Part shown: positions 10,668-22,200 of the stretch, in pieces
Layout of the letters: each line of letters opens with the position of its first letter
How positions within the stretch are numbered: the stretch's first letter is position 1
Origin: Zygnema cylindricum
Taxonomy: Eukaryota > Streptophyta > Zygnematophyceae > Zygnematales > Zygnemataceae
Reading direction: 5' to 3'
DNA: 64,000 nucleotides
NCBI GenBank assembly: GCA_037447655.1
Contig: JBBHKE010000636.1
Span: 124,001-188,000, forward strand
The notes under the pieces: model-generated
The model's input: only the letters and a program-made list of their open reading frames with translations
What the model was told of the DNA's origin: nothing
Databases searched by the model: none
Made by a program: the position numbers and the translations under genes

Positions 10668-10982
10668 TTAAGCAACACGAACTTCACCACAACTGCCCCA
10701 AACTTTATCAACAAACATATACGTTTGATAATGATTAAAGTCTATAAATTGAATTCCATGTCCACACCTAATATAAATAGCATGCTCATCCGAATGACAA
10801 AAGAAATAACTAATAATTACCTTTTTTACATAAGAATATTTAGACTCACAGCCAAACAATAATAGGGAAAGAGCACGAAACAAATAATTACCATCCCCTG
10901 TAGCATGTAATTGAAAAAGAGGAATCCGTGCCATAATGAGCTTACCTAAAATATAACTCCCAAAAGTCGAAAAAAAAAACAC
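10668..10982 (-). pseudogene. OTU-type cysteine protease fragment without catalytic Cys
   Basis: The minus-strand frame encodes LHATGDGNYLFRALSLLLFG and later a WGSCGE segment. This is the signature start of OTU deubiquitinase-like domains, normally GDGNCLFRAL followed by a WGG-E segment. The catalytic Cys is Tyr here, explained by one TGT to TAT change. The frame stops at 10668, before the region where the catalytic His would lie. OTU domains are carried by several plant transposons, so this is probably a transposon fragment and not a host gene. Upstream sequence is T-rich and shows no further domain. Assignment is by motif recall only. Confidence 0.6.
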
Positions 10983-11380
10983 TTACACGTGAATAACAAA
11001 AAATAAATAAACAGTAATAAACAAATGAAAAAACAAAAAAATATGATTTTAATACAAACTTCCCCAAACATGTAAAAATAAGGAAATAGACAAACAGAAT
11101 AAGATTTAATTAAAAAGTAAAACAAAAAACATACATTACAAAAAAAAAAAAAAAAAAAACATAAGATAAACTTCACACAAACCACTATAAATAATTTAAT
11201 ATGTAAAAAATCACTTACTGAATATTTCAAGCCTTCGCAAATGAATGAAAAGAGTGACAATTCGTAAAGTATAAAAAAAACTAAAAATAGACGAGGAAGG
11301 ATCAAATTCAAGAGAAAAAATAAAAATGATGGCAAGTAATGGTAATCTATATACAAAAATTATAGACCTTTGGTTTTTTG

Positions 11381-12202
11381 TAGTGTTGTGTATCGGTAAG
11401 GATTTTCCGATAACCGATATGGGCCATTTTTCGGGGACCCGATAATCGATATATTGGTACAATATATCGCTATCGGTCTTATCGCCGATAAGTAGCCGAT
11501 AATATCGGCTCCTTATCGGCGATAATGCCGATAACGATAACTATCGGCGATAACCGTACGAACCGTACATATAAATGTACGGTATGTACACTCATATGTA
11601 CGTCTTATTCCCCCGACAGTAGCCGGCATAATATATGTACGGCTTTAGTACGGCTCCAGTTAAAGTGATGTACCTTCCACAACCGACGCCGTGGCTTTGT
11701 CCCTTTATTTTTTGAGATCCACTAAAAACCTGCCACGTGTCAATACGTCGACTTTTTTGGCCAAAGCCGCCAAAAAAGCCATTCTGAGATGTCGGCGCTC
11801 ACGCTGACCGTCCGCTCTTATTTTATCATTGAATGTCGTCCGTTCGATTCTAGCCGCGCGCATAATGTTATTCTGCATCCGTTGTACTTTGTGTCCGCCG
11901 TCTTTTTACCGTTTCATGATAATCAGTTTATCGGTACAATTCCGTACATTCCCGTCAAATTTATGTACAGTTAACCGCCCAAAAAGTACTACAAAGTGCA
12001 ACGTATTTTTTCGTCAAATTCCGTACATTTCCCGTAGAAAGCCGTACATTTCACGTAAATTTCCGTTCAGTTTACCGGACAGAAAGCATTCCGGACAGAA
12101 AGTACAGAAAGTACAAATATATCGGGACCGCTGACCGTTCGATAACGATAACTATCGGTATCGGTGTTATCGCGATAAGTTTTTTACCGATACACAACAC
12201 TA
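11381..12202. mobile_element. Complete non-autonomous hAT element, 822 bp
   Basis: Perfect 19-bp terminal inverted repeats (TAGTGTTGTGTATCGGTAA at 11381-11399 and its complement at 12184-12202), flanked by a perfect 8-bp direct duplication GTTTTTTG (11373-11380 and 12203-12210). Subterminal zones are packed with CGATA/TATCG motifs, as expected of hAT transposase binding regions. No transposase is encoded. The perfect ends suggest recent insertion. A plausible mobilising family is the BED/DUF659 pseudogene at 35057-37058. Confidence 0.92.
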
Positions 12203-12478
12203 GTTTTTTGTACCGCGGAAGGACAATGTACGAACACACAAGACGGTACAAAACCAGCGACGAACCGCCGACAATTTGCCGTTGATTGAGTTTACAAAGT
12301 AGAACCGTCGTCTATTCGCCGTCGAAGTACAATATACGAACCGACAATTGTGGTACCAAATCATTACACGGGCGACTTCACTGGTCGTCAAACTTCCAAA
12401 TGAGGTCGTTTATCAAGACATTTTTGTACCGCGAAGACAATCTACGAACACGTGACGTTGTGGCACTAAATTAGAATG

Positions 12479-13239
12479 AGGGTGGAATTCCATTAGAAGA
12501 AAAGTGTGGTTCGTTACTGGACGCCGTACAAGTTTGTACATATTCGTACCACGCCGTACCTTATTTTTTTTTTTGTCAGACGAAAAATCGTTCCTAGAAA
12601 GCTGTCGGGAAGCTCCAATGATGTAGGCGTAATTCCTGGCCGTTGGATATTCCACTTTTTCAGATCCGCGAAGCAATCGCGCACATCATCCAGTGTCACG
12701 ATAGTCTCCTCGCGAGGAGAGTTGTAAGATACTAGACGTGTACCATTGGTACACGTGAAAAAGAAAAAAAATATCTGCTTTGAACAAGCGATCACAGGTC
12801 TACACGTCGTATAGGCCATGTGCCTACGTCGTACGGTCCATGTGCCGCCTGCCACGCTGGATGCAAGTGAGCCGAATTTTTTTTTGCACGCTCCGTCTGA
12901 CATGCACCGACATTCAAAGTTTGCCGCGACCTTCAAAGTTTGCCGCGTCTTTTTGCCATTCCGTTTCGAAATTTTGATTTCAGTTTTCAAAATCAAAAAT
13001 CTGGCCGCAAAATTTACGTACGAATCATTAACTACCTCCGGCCGTATAGATATTTCGTTATGACATTCCGTTTGAAGATTTTATTTAAGATTTTCAAATC
13101 TGGACTCTAACCTACGTGGCGCTAATCATAATTGAGGAAGGTTTGTTACTGGCCCGACAAAATGGAATAGTCTTCCAGTAAACGCTGCCAGTAGAATTTT
13201 CCGTACATTTACTGGGACGGCCTAATGGAATTCCACCCT
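12479..13239. mobile_element. 761-bp inverted-repeat transposon, superfamily unknown
   Basis: Perfect 18-bp ends AGGGTGGAATTCCATTAG and CTAATGGAATTCCACCCT. I see no clear target duplication beyond a possible GAAT on both sides. A 160-codon minus-strand open frame (12514-12996) covers most of the interior and includes an acidic LDDVRDCFADLKKW stretch. It resembles no family I know and may be chance. Confidence 0.7.
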
Positions 13240-13245
13240 GAATAC

Positions 13246-14390
13246 TTTCATTTCTTATATAAAATCGCCATATAAAAATACAATATAATATTCAAAATTA
13301 ATAACACCAGAAGTCGACCTCTGGAGTAACTAAAATTTAAATTCGCGAAAAAAAGCGATTTTTTTTTTATATGTACGAAAGAGTGAGGACTAAAACGTTT
13401 CCCGGAAGCTTCGTTTTTAGGCGGCAGTTGTAAAGATGCTACGTGGATCCTACGTGGACGAATCAGAGAGCTGCGCTGAGCTTTAGAAACTGTGCGTACG
13501 AAAAACGACAAACGTGCTACATCCTATGTCACAAATGGAAGATTCTATTGGTACGGAAAAATACGTCGAGCGGTATTTGTACGACACGTTTCAAAAAGAA
13601 ATATATCTGGACCGACCGATTATGCACAGTAATAGTGTAATGCATTAAAAATTCAAAATACAGTATCGATAAAACAATTATAGTATTATACTTTTGTAGG
13701 ATAGAATATCGTATTATTTTGCGAGAAGGATGGAATATTGGAATATGCGCGTGCAGGATTCTGATTGGTCAGGTTGACATCCGCAAAATGCGCGTTCGTG
13801 AGAAGAGGAGAAAAAAAAATAAAAAAGTACTAAAAATTCGTACATTGTTTACATGCCCTATAAAAGTACAAATAATTTTCGTTCGTTTTGTTTTAAGAAT
13901 AGACTTGATGGACACGCTATATTTTATTTGATGCGAATATATCAAATGGGACACGTAAGATTTGTCGTTTTGGGAAAAAGATTATAAAATGCCCAGAGAA
14001 TCTCCGTGGAGCGTATCTTAGGTCCTGGTCGGTTATACAACTGTCATAAAAGACAAAAACATTATTACCCGAATCTTACATATTCCAAATTTATCTGAAG
14101 CACTTCGGAGGAGCATCTAGAGCAGGTGACATTCGCTTAATATACGACAAAAATGTAATATCCGCAAATTGAAACCGTACGGCATGGTAAGGGCTCGACA
14201 TTTTTTGTCATTTTCTGGGCTGGCGCCTGTTAGACCAAAATTTCCGGTTCAGAAAAAATACTATTTTTTACAAAAGTTATGACCCTCACTAAAAATTGCG
14301 CGAAAAAATATTTAGAAATTATTTTTTGTCTTCCAAGACAAGCCACTGATTCGCCAAAATTCGGGAATCGATACCAAAAAAAAATTATTT
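13246..14390. repeat. Dispersed 1.1-kb repeat, copy 2
   Basis: Same orientation as 4281-5350 and similar over its whole length, with scattered substitutions and small indels. It includes an extra stretch near 14305-14345. It starts seven bases after the end of the 761-bp element, so the two may be nested. Confidence 0.8.
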
Positions 14391-14623
14391 AATGTGGTTC
14401 ATTGCCCTGTCTGTGAACTTTTAAGAAAGCATAACAAAATTTGCTTAACATTTTTTGGCGTGACAATAATCTTTTACTCTTTTAGCTCCTTCACATAGTA
14501 ACGCATTAAAATATGTTCCGTAAAAAAATTCCGTAACAACTTCCATGCCGCCGAAAGAAGCAAAGAGTAATAACCTCTTTTAGTGCATATAATTGGATAC
14601 GAGAGCAGCAAAAAGTGCAGTTA

Positions 14624-14700
14624 CACCGCCGATTCGCTATTAGTGTTTAATAGCACTCATTTTGTCGAAACGTTTTTTGGTCAAAACCACAAAGTAATGA
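14624..14700. mobile_element. TA-MITE, single end
   Basis: TA followed by CACCGCCGATTCGCTATTAGTG and then TTTTTTGGTCAAAACCACAAAGTA. It matches the ends at 30028 and 47444 of the same subfamily. No second end was found before the retroelement that follows. Confidence 0.6.
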
Positions 14701-15559
14701 TTGGCCCTCTAGAGATGAATGCTTCAATGCTCTCTCTCTATCCATCCCTCCTAGCCTAGGTCCGAGGGTGTCTGTGGTAGACCTACTATGGCCCTTCTGA
14801 CCTTACAAAGTTTTCTATTTGCATCCCAGCCCTTTACCAAAAGTCAATCAGGCTGCTCTGGCTCCATAATCATTCCCCCTCTCCCCGTTTCAGCTACCAA
14901 GCTTAAGTGGATCCATTCCCCCTCCTCTCCCACAGCCGGCATCGACAATCCTCCCCCTTCTCCCCCCTTGCGCTCGAAGCAAACATAAAATCCCTTCTCC
15001 CCTTCCTCCTCCCCTCTGACATGGGTGGGTTGTCCTCCCTCCAAGAGACGACATCGCCACATTTCCCCCGAAAATCACGACACCCATACAACATCAACAT
15101 TTGGGCTCTCCTCCACACTCCCCATTATCCTAAGTGGCCACATTTTTTTGATTTTGCTTCGAGCAACAACATTCTTCCCCTACCAACCTCTGAAGCATTC
15201 CAAAAAGCTCTCTCGGTTCATATCTTTTCCCTCACCTTCACCCTTCACTTTCATAAATTCACAAACGGAATGACAGACATGAAAAAAAACCAAAAACAAA
15301 AACAAAAAAAATAGCCAAACACAATCAAAACCTTAAAGAACATGAAATTGGTTACTTTTCTAGTAGTTTTATTTTCATCGTCTCCCTCCTCTCTCCCATC
15401 CTCACTCACCCTCTCCCACTCGCTCATTCTCTATGTTTTCCCTTACATTTCCCCCATCATATTCTACAAATTTCCTTTCCATTCATTGGCCATGTTAAGC
15501 ACCACTTCTCCACCCCTTCTCTTTCTCACTTCTCCACCCACATCTTGTAAAGGAAACTC

Positions 15560-18075
15560 TACACATTTACAATGTCTCGAGTGTCAAAACTATTTTGTGG
15601 TTGGTGTCAATTATGGCCCCGACACCAAAATTTATCGTTATTTTGTAGCCCTTGGCATCCTTTGTCGAGTGCCCTTCCTCCAAAGTCTTCAACTACACTT
15701 CCATTTGGTCTTATGAATAAGGAGTGGGCTTCTGTTCGTGAAGTTGATGTCCAACCTGCTTGGGGTTGTGGGTCCCCTCGTCCTCGATTGTACACTTGTA
15801 TCTCTATTGTCGTACGGACCTTCGTACAAAATACCAATCACCTCCATGCATCCGAGACTTGGTCGAACCCATAAACGTCGCTTCATGGCACCTTTTTTTC
15901 ATGTTTTCTCGTTCGGTACTTGTCCTACCAAGTCGCTTGGGTGGTAGCGAGACTATGGCACGTTGTAGGTATCTTATTTGAGGTGATTAGAAAGGCCTCC
16001 ATGCTGAGATTTAAGATCACGTTGATAGTAATTTATTTTACACCGCACAACCCACCTAGGCGTTCGGATTTTCTATCAATTTTTCAACGAGTTGTTGATT
16101 TGGGCTTTTTTGGTGGGGTGTTTCTCGCGGTTAAAGCTCCCTATCGATTCCATGTTTCTCCTCTATCAACATTCGAGGTCCTTCGCATTTTATCCACTAT
16201 ATCCTACCCGATTATCCATTTCTATCCACAAATTTTAGCCTCAGTAGTATTTTATTCAAGATCGAGATGCTTTCACTAAGACAGTTACCATTTCCCCGCA
16301 TCTGTCAACACGGAGTCCACCTGGCACAGTCTATGAATTGTTTCGCCATGATTTCTCCCTTATCTCGGGTGCTCAAGGTTTCGATATGTTATTCCAAGTA
16401 TGTTCTTGTATTACTAGTTAAAATGTACCTCCTCATATTTGTGATATTCTCACGGCGTCTCGCCTCGTGGCTATCACCAAGCCGGATAGGGAGACCACCC
16501 CATTGTCGTGGAAGAAGTCTTACACTGCTTGGTGGCGCCTATATCTATATCCAACTCCAATCATCAGTTTGGATTGGCCATGCGAAGGGGTTGTGAGATC
16601 GCGGTCCACTAGATTAGAGCACTTTTCGATATCCACCTGGATTGGTTAGTCCTCCAAGATAATGTTTCGAATGTCTTCAATATGGTGGATCACAACCCAA
16701 ATACCCTTAAATTGTCATTTCTTCATAACTCATGGCTGCCCCCTCCGTGATTGTTTAGATATTCCCTTTCGTGCGAGCCTGTAGTTCTTTAACTAACCGC
16801 CTAACCTTCTCCGTTGATAGTGATTCGGTTCCTATTTCCTCTACGATCGACACTCGTTAGGGCGGCCTTCTCCGTGGACCTTTCTTTGCCCTTGCTCCCT
16901 ATTACGCCATTTGCGCTTATGCTTCTTCTTTACCTTCCAGACTCTTTCCTTTGGTGGTGGCCGATACCTCTGTTATCAGCCCTATGTACCAAGTTGTCTC
17001 GACTATAATTTTTTCAAGGATCGTTTGGCCAAAGTTAACCTTTTTGTCTACTATCGAAGTGTGTTGTTTTGTCACCCTCGGATTTCGCCATTCCTTTACC
17101 CCCCTTCGAAGTTTTCAGACCCCTACTCCATCCGATGGCATTTGTGAGTTAGGTTGCCCGATTGTTCGGATAATTTCGTAATCTTGTTTATCGATTCTGC
17201 TCTTCAGATTGATTTGACCCACGTGGACGAGCTCTCAACCTCTCGATCCCTAAATGGCATTTGCTCTTTTGAAAGGTGTTTTCCCCACCGCCCCTCCTAC
17301 CTTACCCATACTTCCCCTCCCACCCCAACATTTGTCTCATATCTTTCCGCCTCTAATGATCACCTCACAAACGTTTTCCACAATTTGTTAGGTCTTGGAG
17401 CTTTTAATCACAAGTTTAGGCCTACGACTCGCATTCAATCATCTCTTCTTATCTTTGTATGATGGTTGGGTATAATCTCTACAACGAGTGTGGCTCCTCT
17501 CTCCCTCCCCCTCCCCCTCCCCCACTGTGCGCGTGTTGTCTATCTCTCTAGGTTTTCTTCTGGCATTTTGTCTTTTTTTTTTACTTTGGGAGTTGGTCCT
17601 TTATTGCCTTCACTCTCGTCTCTCGTTTTTTTTGGCTATGTATACTCTTTTTCTTGCTAACGTTGTCCCTCGTGCTTAGGATGGTTTCTTCGCCTCCAAT
17701 GATCCATTTTGCCGGCGATTTTTCCATTCCCCCTATTGCTTTAACAGACATGTCACTCTCCACCCTATTTCCGAAACCAGATTCGCTTATGCAAAAAATA
17801 ATTTTTGATCAGGTTGTGCCACCTTGCGATACGAGCTTCTCAAGGCGCTTCCGTTTGATTCTTCACGTGTTCACGTCCTCTTTTACGATGGCTGTGGTTC
17901 CGTAGCTTGGATAATGATTATACCTACTCTCTCTACCTTACATTTCACGCTTGTACAGCGAGTGGAAGATTCCGTCCTCTTTCGAATGGCTATTTTTGAG
18001 GTAGACGGTCGACATGTTCCAAATTTTCTTCAGCGACCATCACAGAGCCCAAGGTATTCAAGGGGTCGGTTTTAG
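15560..18075 (+). pseudogene. Decayed non-LTR retrotransposon reverse transcriptase, copy 1
   Basis: Short plus-strand frames, shifted against each other, line up as one ancient RT. ILTASRLVAITKPD (about 16446) corresponds to the RT block normally followed by GGVRPIA. NVSNVFNMVD (about 16656) is the block with the first catalytic Asp. GGLLRGPFFALA (about 16858) is the QGDPLG region, with a stop where the Q should be. VADTSVISP (about 16954) is the A-D-D box with one Asp missing. SDGICELGCPI (about 17126), RPSYLTHTSPPTPTFVSYL (about 17295) and GIISTTSVAP (about 17469) follow. The C/T-rich leader from about 14780 may be its 5' part. Many stops and frameshifts make it inactive. It is not the RPISLCN type usual for angiosperm L1. 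The clade is not assigned. Confidence 0.7.
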
Positions 18076-18309
18076 TAAATCATCAGCCTTGTTGTAGTTT
18101 GATTGAGTTTTCCTCATATTTTGTTGCTTTTGTGATTTTTGCTTCTTTGATTGCCTTTAGTTGGTGCACCTTTTGTCTACATGTTAGTTTCTTTCGCAAA
18201 GTTTTTTTTTTCGTTTTTGCCTGCAAGTATTTCGATTTCGTCTTTGCCATCCGTTTTTGGATCCCACATACTCTAAGATGGCTTTCTTTCACCCTTTCTT
18301 AATAGAATC

Positions 18310-19241
18310 TTATTACTATATCTTTGTAGGTCAAGAAAATGAAAATAATAACACAAATGAGAAAAACTATTCAAAAAAACACAGAAATTTAACTACATAC
18401 ATGTGAAATTAACTGTTTATGTATACTATGCACCAAATGCCAAAAAATAAAGAGAAACTCGAAATTTTTTCGAAAGAAAAACATTTTGTCTTCAATTGTC
18501 AGTTTTTCAAGAGCTTTAGGAACTAAAAAAATTCTGATCTTAGATGGTACAAAGTGACCATTCCCATGACTTTGTCAGCATTATAACTAAGGAAGACGTA
18601 AAGTGAATTCAAATATTAAAAAGAAAGTAAAAATGACCAGATTAAAAAGGAAGGAGAAAGGAGGAGGTGAAAGCAGGCTAAGGGGAAAGGGAACACGACT
18701 TCAGTTTCTTCATCTATAATTTTATTATATTTTTGGGAGTTCAACTTGTACTGAACCAAACCCTAAAAATTTGCCAGATATTCGAAACACGGGCCAAATA
18801 TGCGAGAGCACATATACATTTTTTTCCGAAATTGCCAAATAGCGATCGCTTCTTTCTAAACCCATACGACCAAGTTTAGCCACAAAACGGTCATAAGAAC
18901 ATCAATTACAGTGCCTATGAAAAGCACATTACAAATTATGTTCACATATGCTGACAAATGACGGTACCTCAGAAGTCAAAAACCTTTAAAAAATGATAAA
19001 CAATGTACGGTCCAGAAACCAAAGAACTTTGGAAGAATGATAAAATAATACTTGAAATTACCATTTTCTAAAGACCTAACAAAAGTTCCGCTTTTCGACT
19101 TCCTAAATCCTAATCTACAACCGTATTGGTGGGCAAAAATAGCATGCATTTTAGACAGTAAACCTCGTCTGTTTCTTAGGCTCAGTTCATACCGTTTTTT
19201 CTCTCATAGGTTCACTCTGAGACGGGTTAAAATAATATGGA
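18310..19241. other. Intergenic DNA downstream of the acyltransferase gene
   Basis: AT-rich and without recognised elements. The part next to 19242 should include the 3' untranslated region of the minus-strand acyltransferase gene. No polyadenylation signal was assigned with confidence. Confidence 0.5.
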
Positions 19242-22200
19242 TCACAGTCCATCCCAGCCTTCAAAAATATTAACCTGAAAAAAAAATATTACCAGCCCAA
19301 GATTGAAACACGAATATTATTTTTTCAGTAAGAATGCAAAAAAGAAAAAGGATAGTACGGATTAAAGCGATACATAGTAATAGGTAAAATGTTAGTAATA
19401 GCAAAAAGTGATGGAAAATGTTGATCTTAAAGACAACATACCATGCTTCGTGGCAAAATCTCTCTTATAGGATCGTTTTTCCTCTTTTCCAAAAGGAACT
19501 GAATCCCATCATTAACCGATTGCTTCACCTCCTGCAAAAGTCCATCTCTAACAAAAACTTTCACATGTTTTCCATATGTTTTCAAAAACTTCCCATTTCT
19601 TAACTATTTATGGAAAGCCAGAGAACTATCGTCTAAAAACAAAAAAATAACTGAAAGAAAAAGCAAATTTTTCGTATCATAGAGAAATTCACATTGTTGC
19701 CAGTCAAACATTGTCGTTTGTAATCCTGTTCGGACTAAAAATTGACGATAACAATGTAGAAAACGGAGATTACAGCATATAAACAAGATACACAGAGTTT
19801 CAGTTAATGCTAACAGGTAAAGCCCAGTTTCTGGGCAAATCCAGACCACCGTTTCCTTCAATCACTTGGACTGTTGAAAGCATAAAAAAAACAGTTAAAT
19901 TGACATAACATGAATCACTTAATGTTTCTAAATATTCAACCTACCTTCCCTTGTCTCTCCTTCTAGGCAGATACTACTGTGCGCACCATCTTTTCATATG
20001 TTTTCTTTTGTGTCACATAAACAAAGAGATTCTTACAAGATATAGTTTATGACTCCTCTCTCGATCGGCCACAAGTTTGCTGCCTCCAACATCCCTTGCT
20101 TTTAGAGGTTTTCCTGAAACAAAACATCCATTTTCCTCTCAGAAGCAAATGAATCGAAAAGAAACAAAACTCTTACGGGAAAGCTGGTCGTATCCAGACC
20201 AGCAAATCTGGTTGATTACTAGTCAAATGTACACTCATACATCGAAATATAAACAATAGCAATTCACATCCTTATACACTCTCATACCTACATTGCATTT
20301 GGCCACTCCCGAAACAAAAGATAGTCTCAGTTCCTTCAACATCAAACAATTAATAGAGAGATGGGCACAGCTGATAGATAAAAATGTTGAATAAATTATA
20401 CTCTAGTACATTACACATATACACGATATTCGGGTTGCAAAAAAAAACATACGATGTAATAAATAAACGACACCAAAAGTACTCCTGTCCGACACATTAA
20501 AGAACTTTGCCTATCATTTTGCATCGACCCAAAGCCACAATCAGAAAAAAGACTAAAACGTAAAAGAATAAAAAAGCCTCGACAGAATAACATCGACAAA
20601 CAAGAATAAAATGATGCAAAAACCTTGATACAACAAATGTGTTTATCTTATAATAAGAGCTCACAACCACATCGTTCATCTTATTTTAAGAAACTATTGT
20701 CACAACCATGAAAAGAAACAAAAGACTGTACCGAAATTGAAGTAAAGGCGTTCTGGACGTGGCAGAAGACCTCCACCAGTAGCTAACGGCAATTCAAGTT
20801 TTTCAATTCCTAAAACCACATCCATCACAATTTCATCCATTGCATTATTGGCAATGAGATAACATTTTCCATGAGATAGGTAAGGAAAGTTAAAACAGAT
20901 TCCGGAGATGTTAACTATTCATTTGTTTGAAGCAATAAATTTTTTCTGTCCACTTCTTATTTGTTTCGCCAGCAACAGGGCACGACAAAGCTCAAGACAG
21001 AGCAAATAGTGGAGTGACTTTTTCTTTCATTATAAAAAAAGAAAAGGAAAGGAAAGGACGGAAAGGAAGGGTCAGAATGATGAGTCTCATGAGCATAACA
21101 GCAACGACAAACAAGACATATCCATGTTTCTGTTTTAAAAGAGCTACAAATTTCACCTGTTGCCTTTAATGCAGGACGAAGAATATCACCCAATGGTGAA
21201 GACATAATTTCCCTGTACCAAAAACTTGACCCTTTCATTAAAAAAAAATTGCGCATGTATTCTATACACCTCATCTTGCACAGTTCTACCTTTTCCTCCT
21301 CATAAAGGAAAGAACGAGGTGACAGATTTAATTCCGTTCACTATCCCATTCTACTAACGCGAGTTATAGATGTTTCTTCCTCTTGCCATTATAAGCCAAT
21401 TTCTTATGGAAGAATATTCCACATTGTGGGCAACACATATACGAGGTCGACAATTCACTCACTCGGGATCCATGAGGATATCAAATGCATCCTCCACACC
21501 AATTGCGGCAAAAGGAATAATAGTAGCATTGCAGCGTAAAGCCATACGGACAAAATCTGTGCTCTCTTTCCAAAGCAATTGGTACTTTTCTCCTTTCCGT
21601 TTGGCGACCTCACGCCCTCCCCCTGGATAGAGGAGTACCGACTCCCCTTGACCCAATAGCCTATAGCAATTCCAAGGAGTTGCCTGCAATGACCACAATA
21701 TCTGAGTGTTTATAAAATCATTTCTTCCTCCTCATGGGATAAGTGGCAGAAACAGCTCTCTTTATTAGCATTTAACTTGTCGATTTAAAAGTGAGTTCAC
21801 TTCTGAGCACTATAATGACACCCATTACCAGTTTATCCCTTTAACCTGCTCTATGAAATTCTACCAAGGAGGACCTAAGGAAAAAAACTGAACAAAAGAC
21901 ACGTGTTTCTTATTTCAAGAGAATCAATTTCCTTACTTTCACTGCCCCATAGTGAGCAAAAATTTCCCCGAGTCCTGTAGTCCAATGTAGAGGGTCTGCC
22001 AGCCCTCTTAAAGTAATGCCTCTTTGCTTTTGTACCTCGTACAGCATTAGAGGCCTGTAGTCAAAGCGTCACATCACGAGAGCCTCATAATAAAAATTAG
22101 TATCACAAAAACTATTATTTCTAAAATAGGCTCGATTTCAAGCAAAACGATTGCTGTAAAAGTTGAGTTTGTTCTGACTTAGTAACAAGTAGTTGTTTTA

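Noticed and set aside
10946-11356. 136-codon Phe/Leu-rich minus-strand frame with apparent membrane segments
   Set aside because: T-rich low-complexity DNA next to the OTU fragment; no signal peptide logic or family resemblance.
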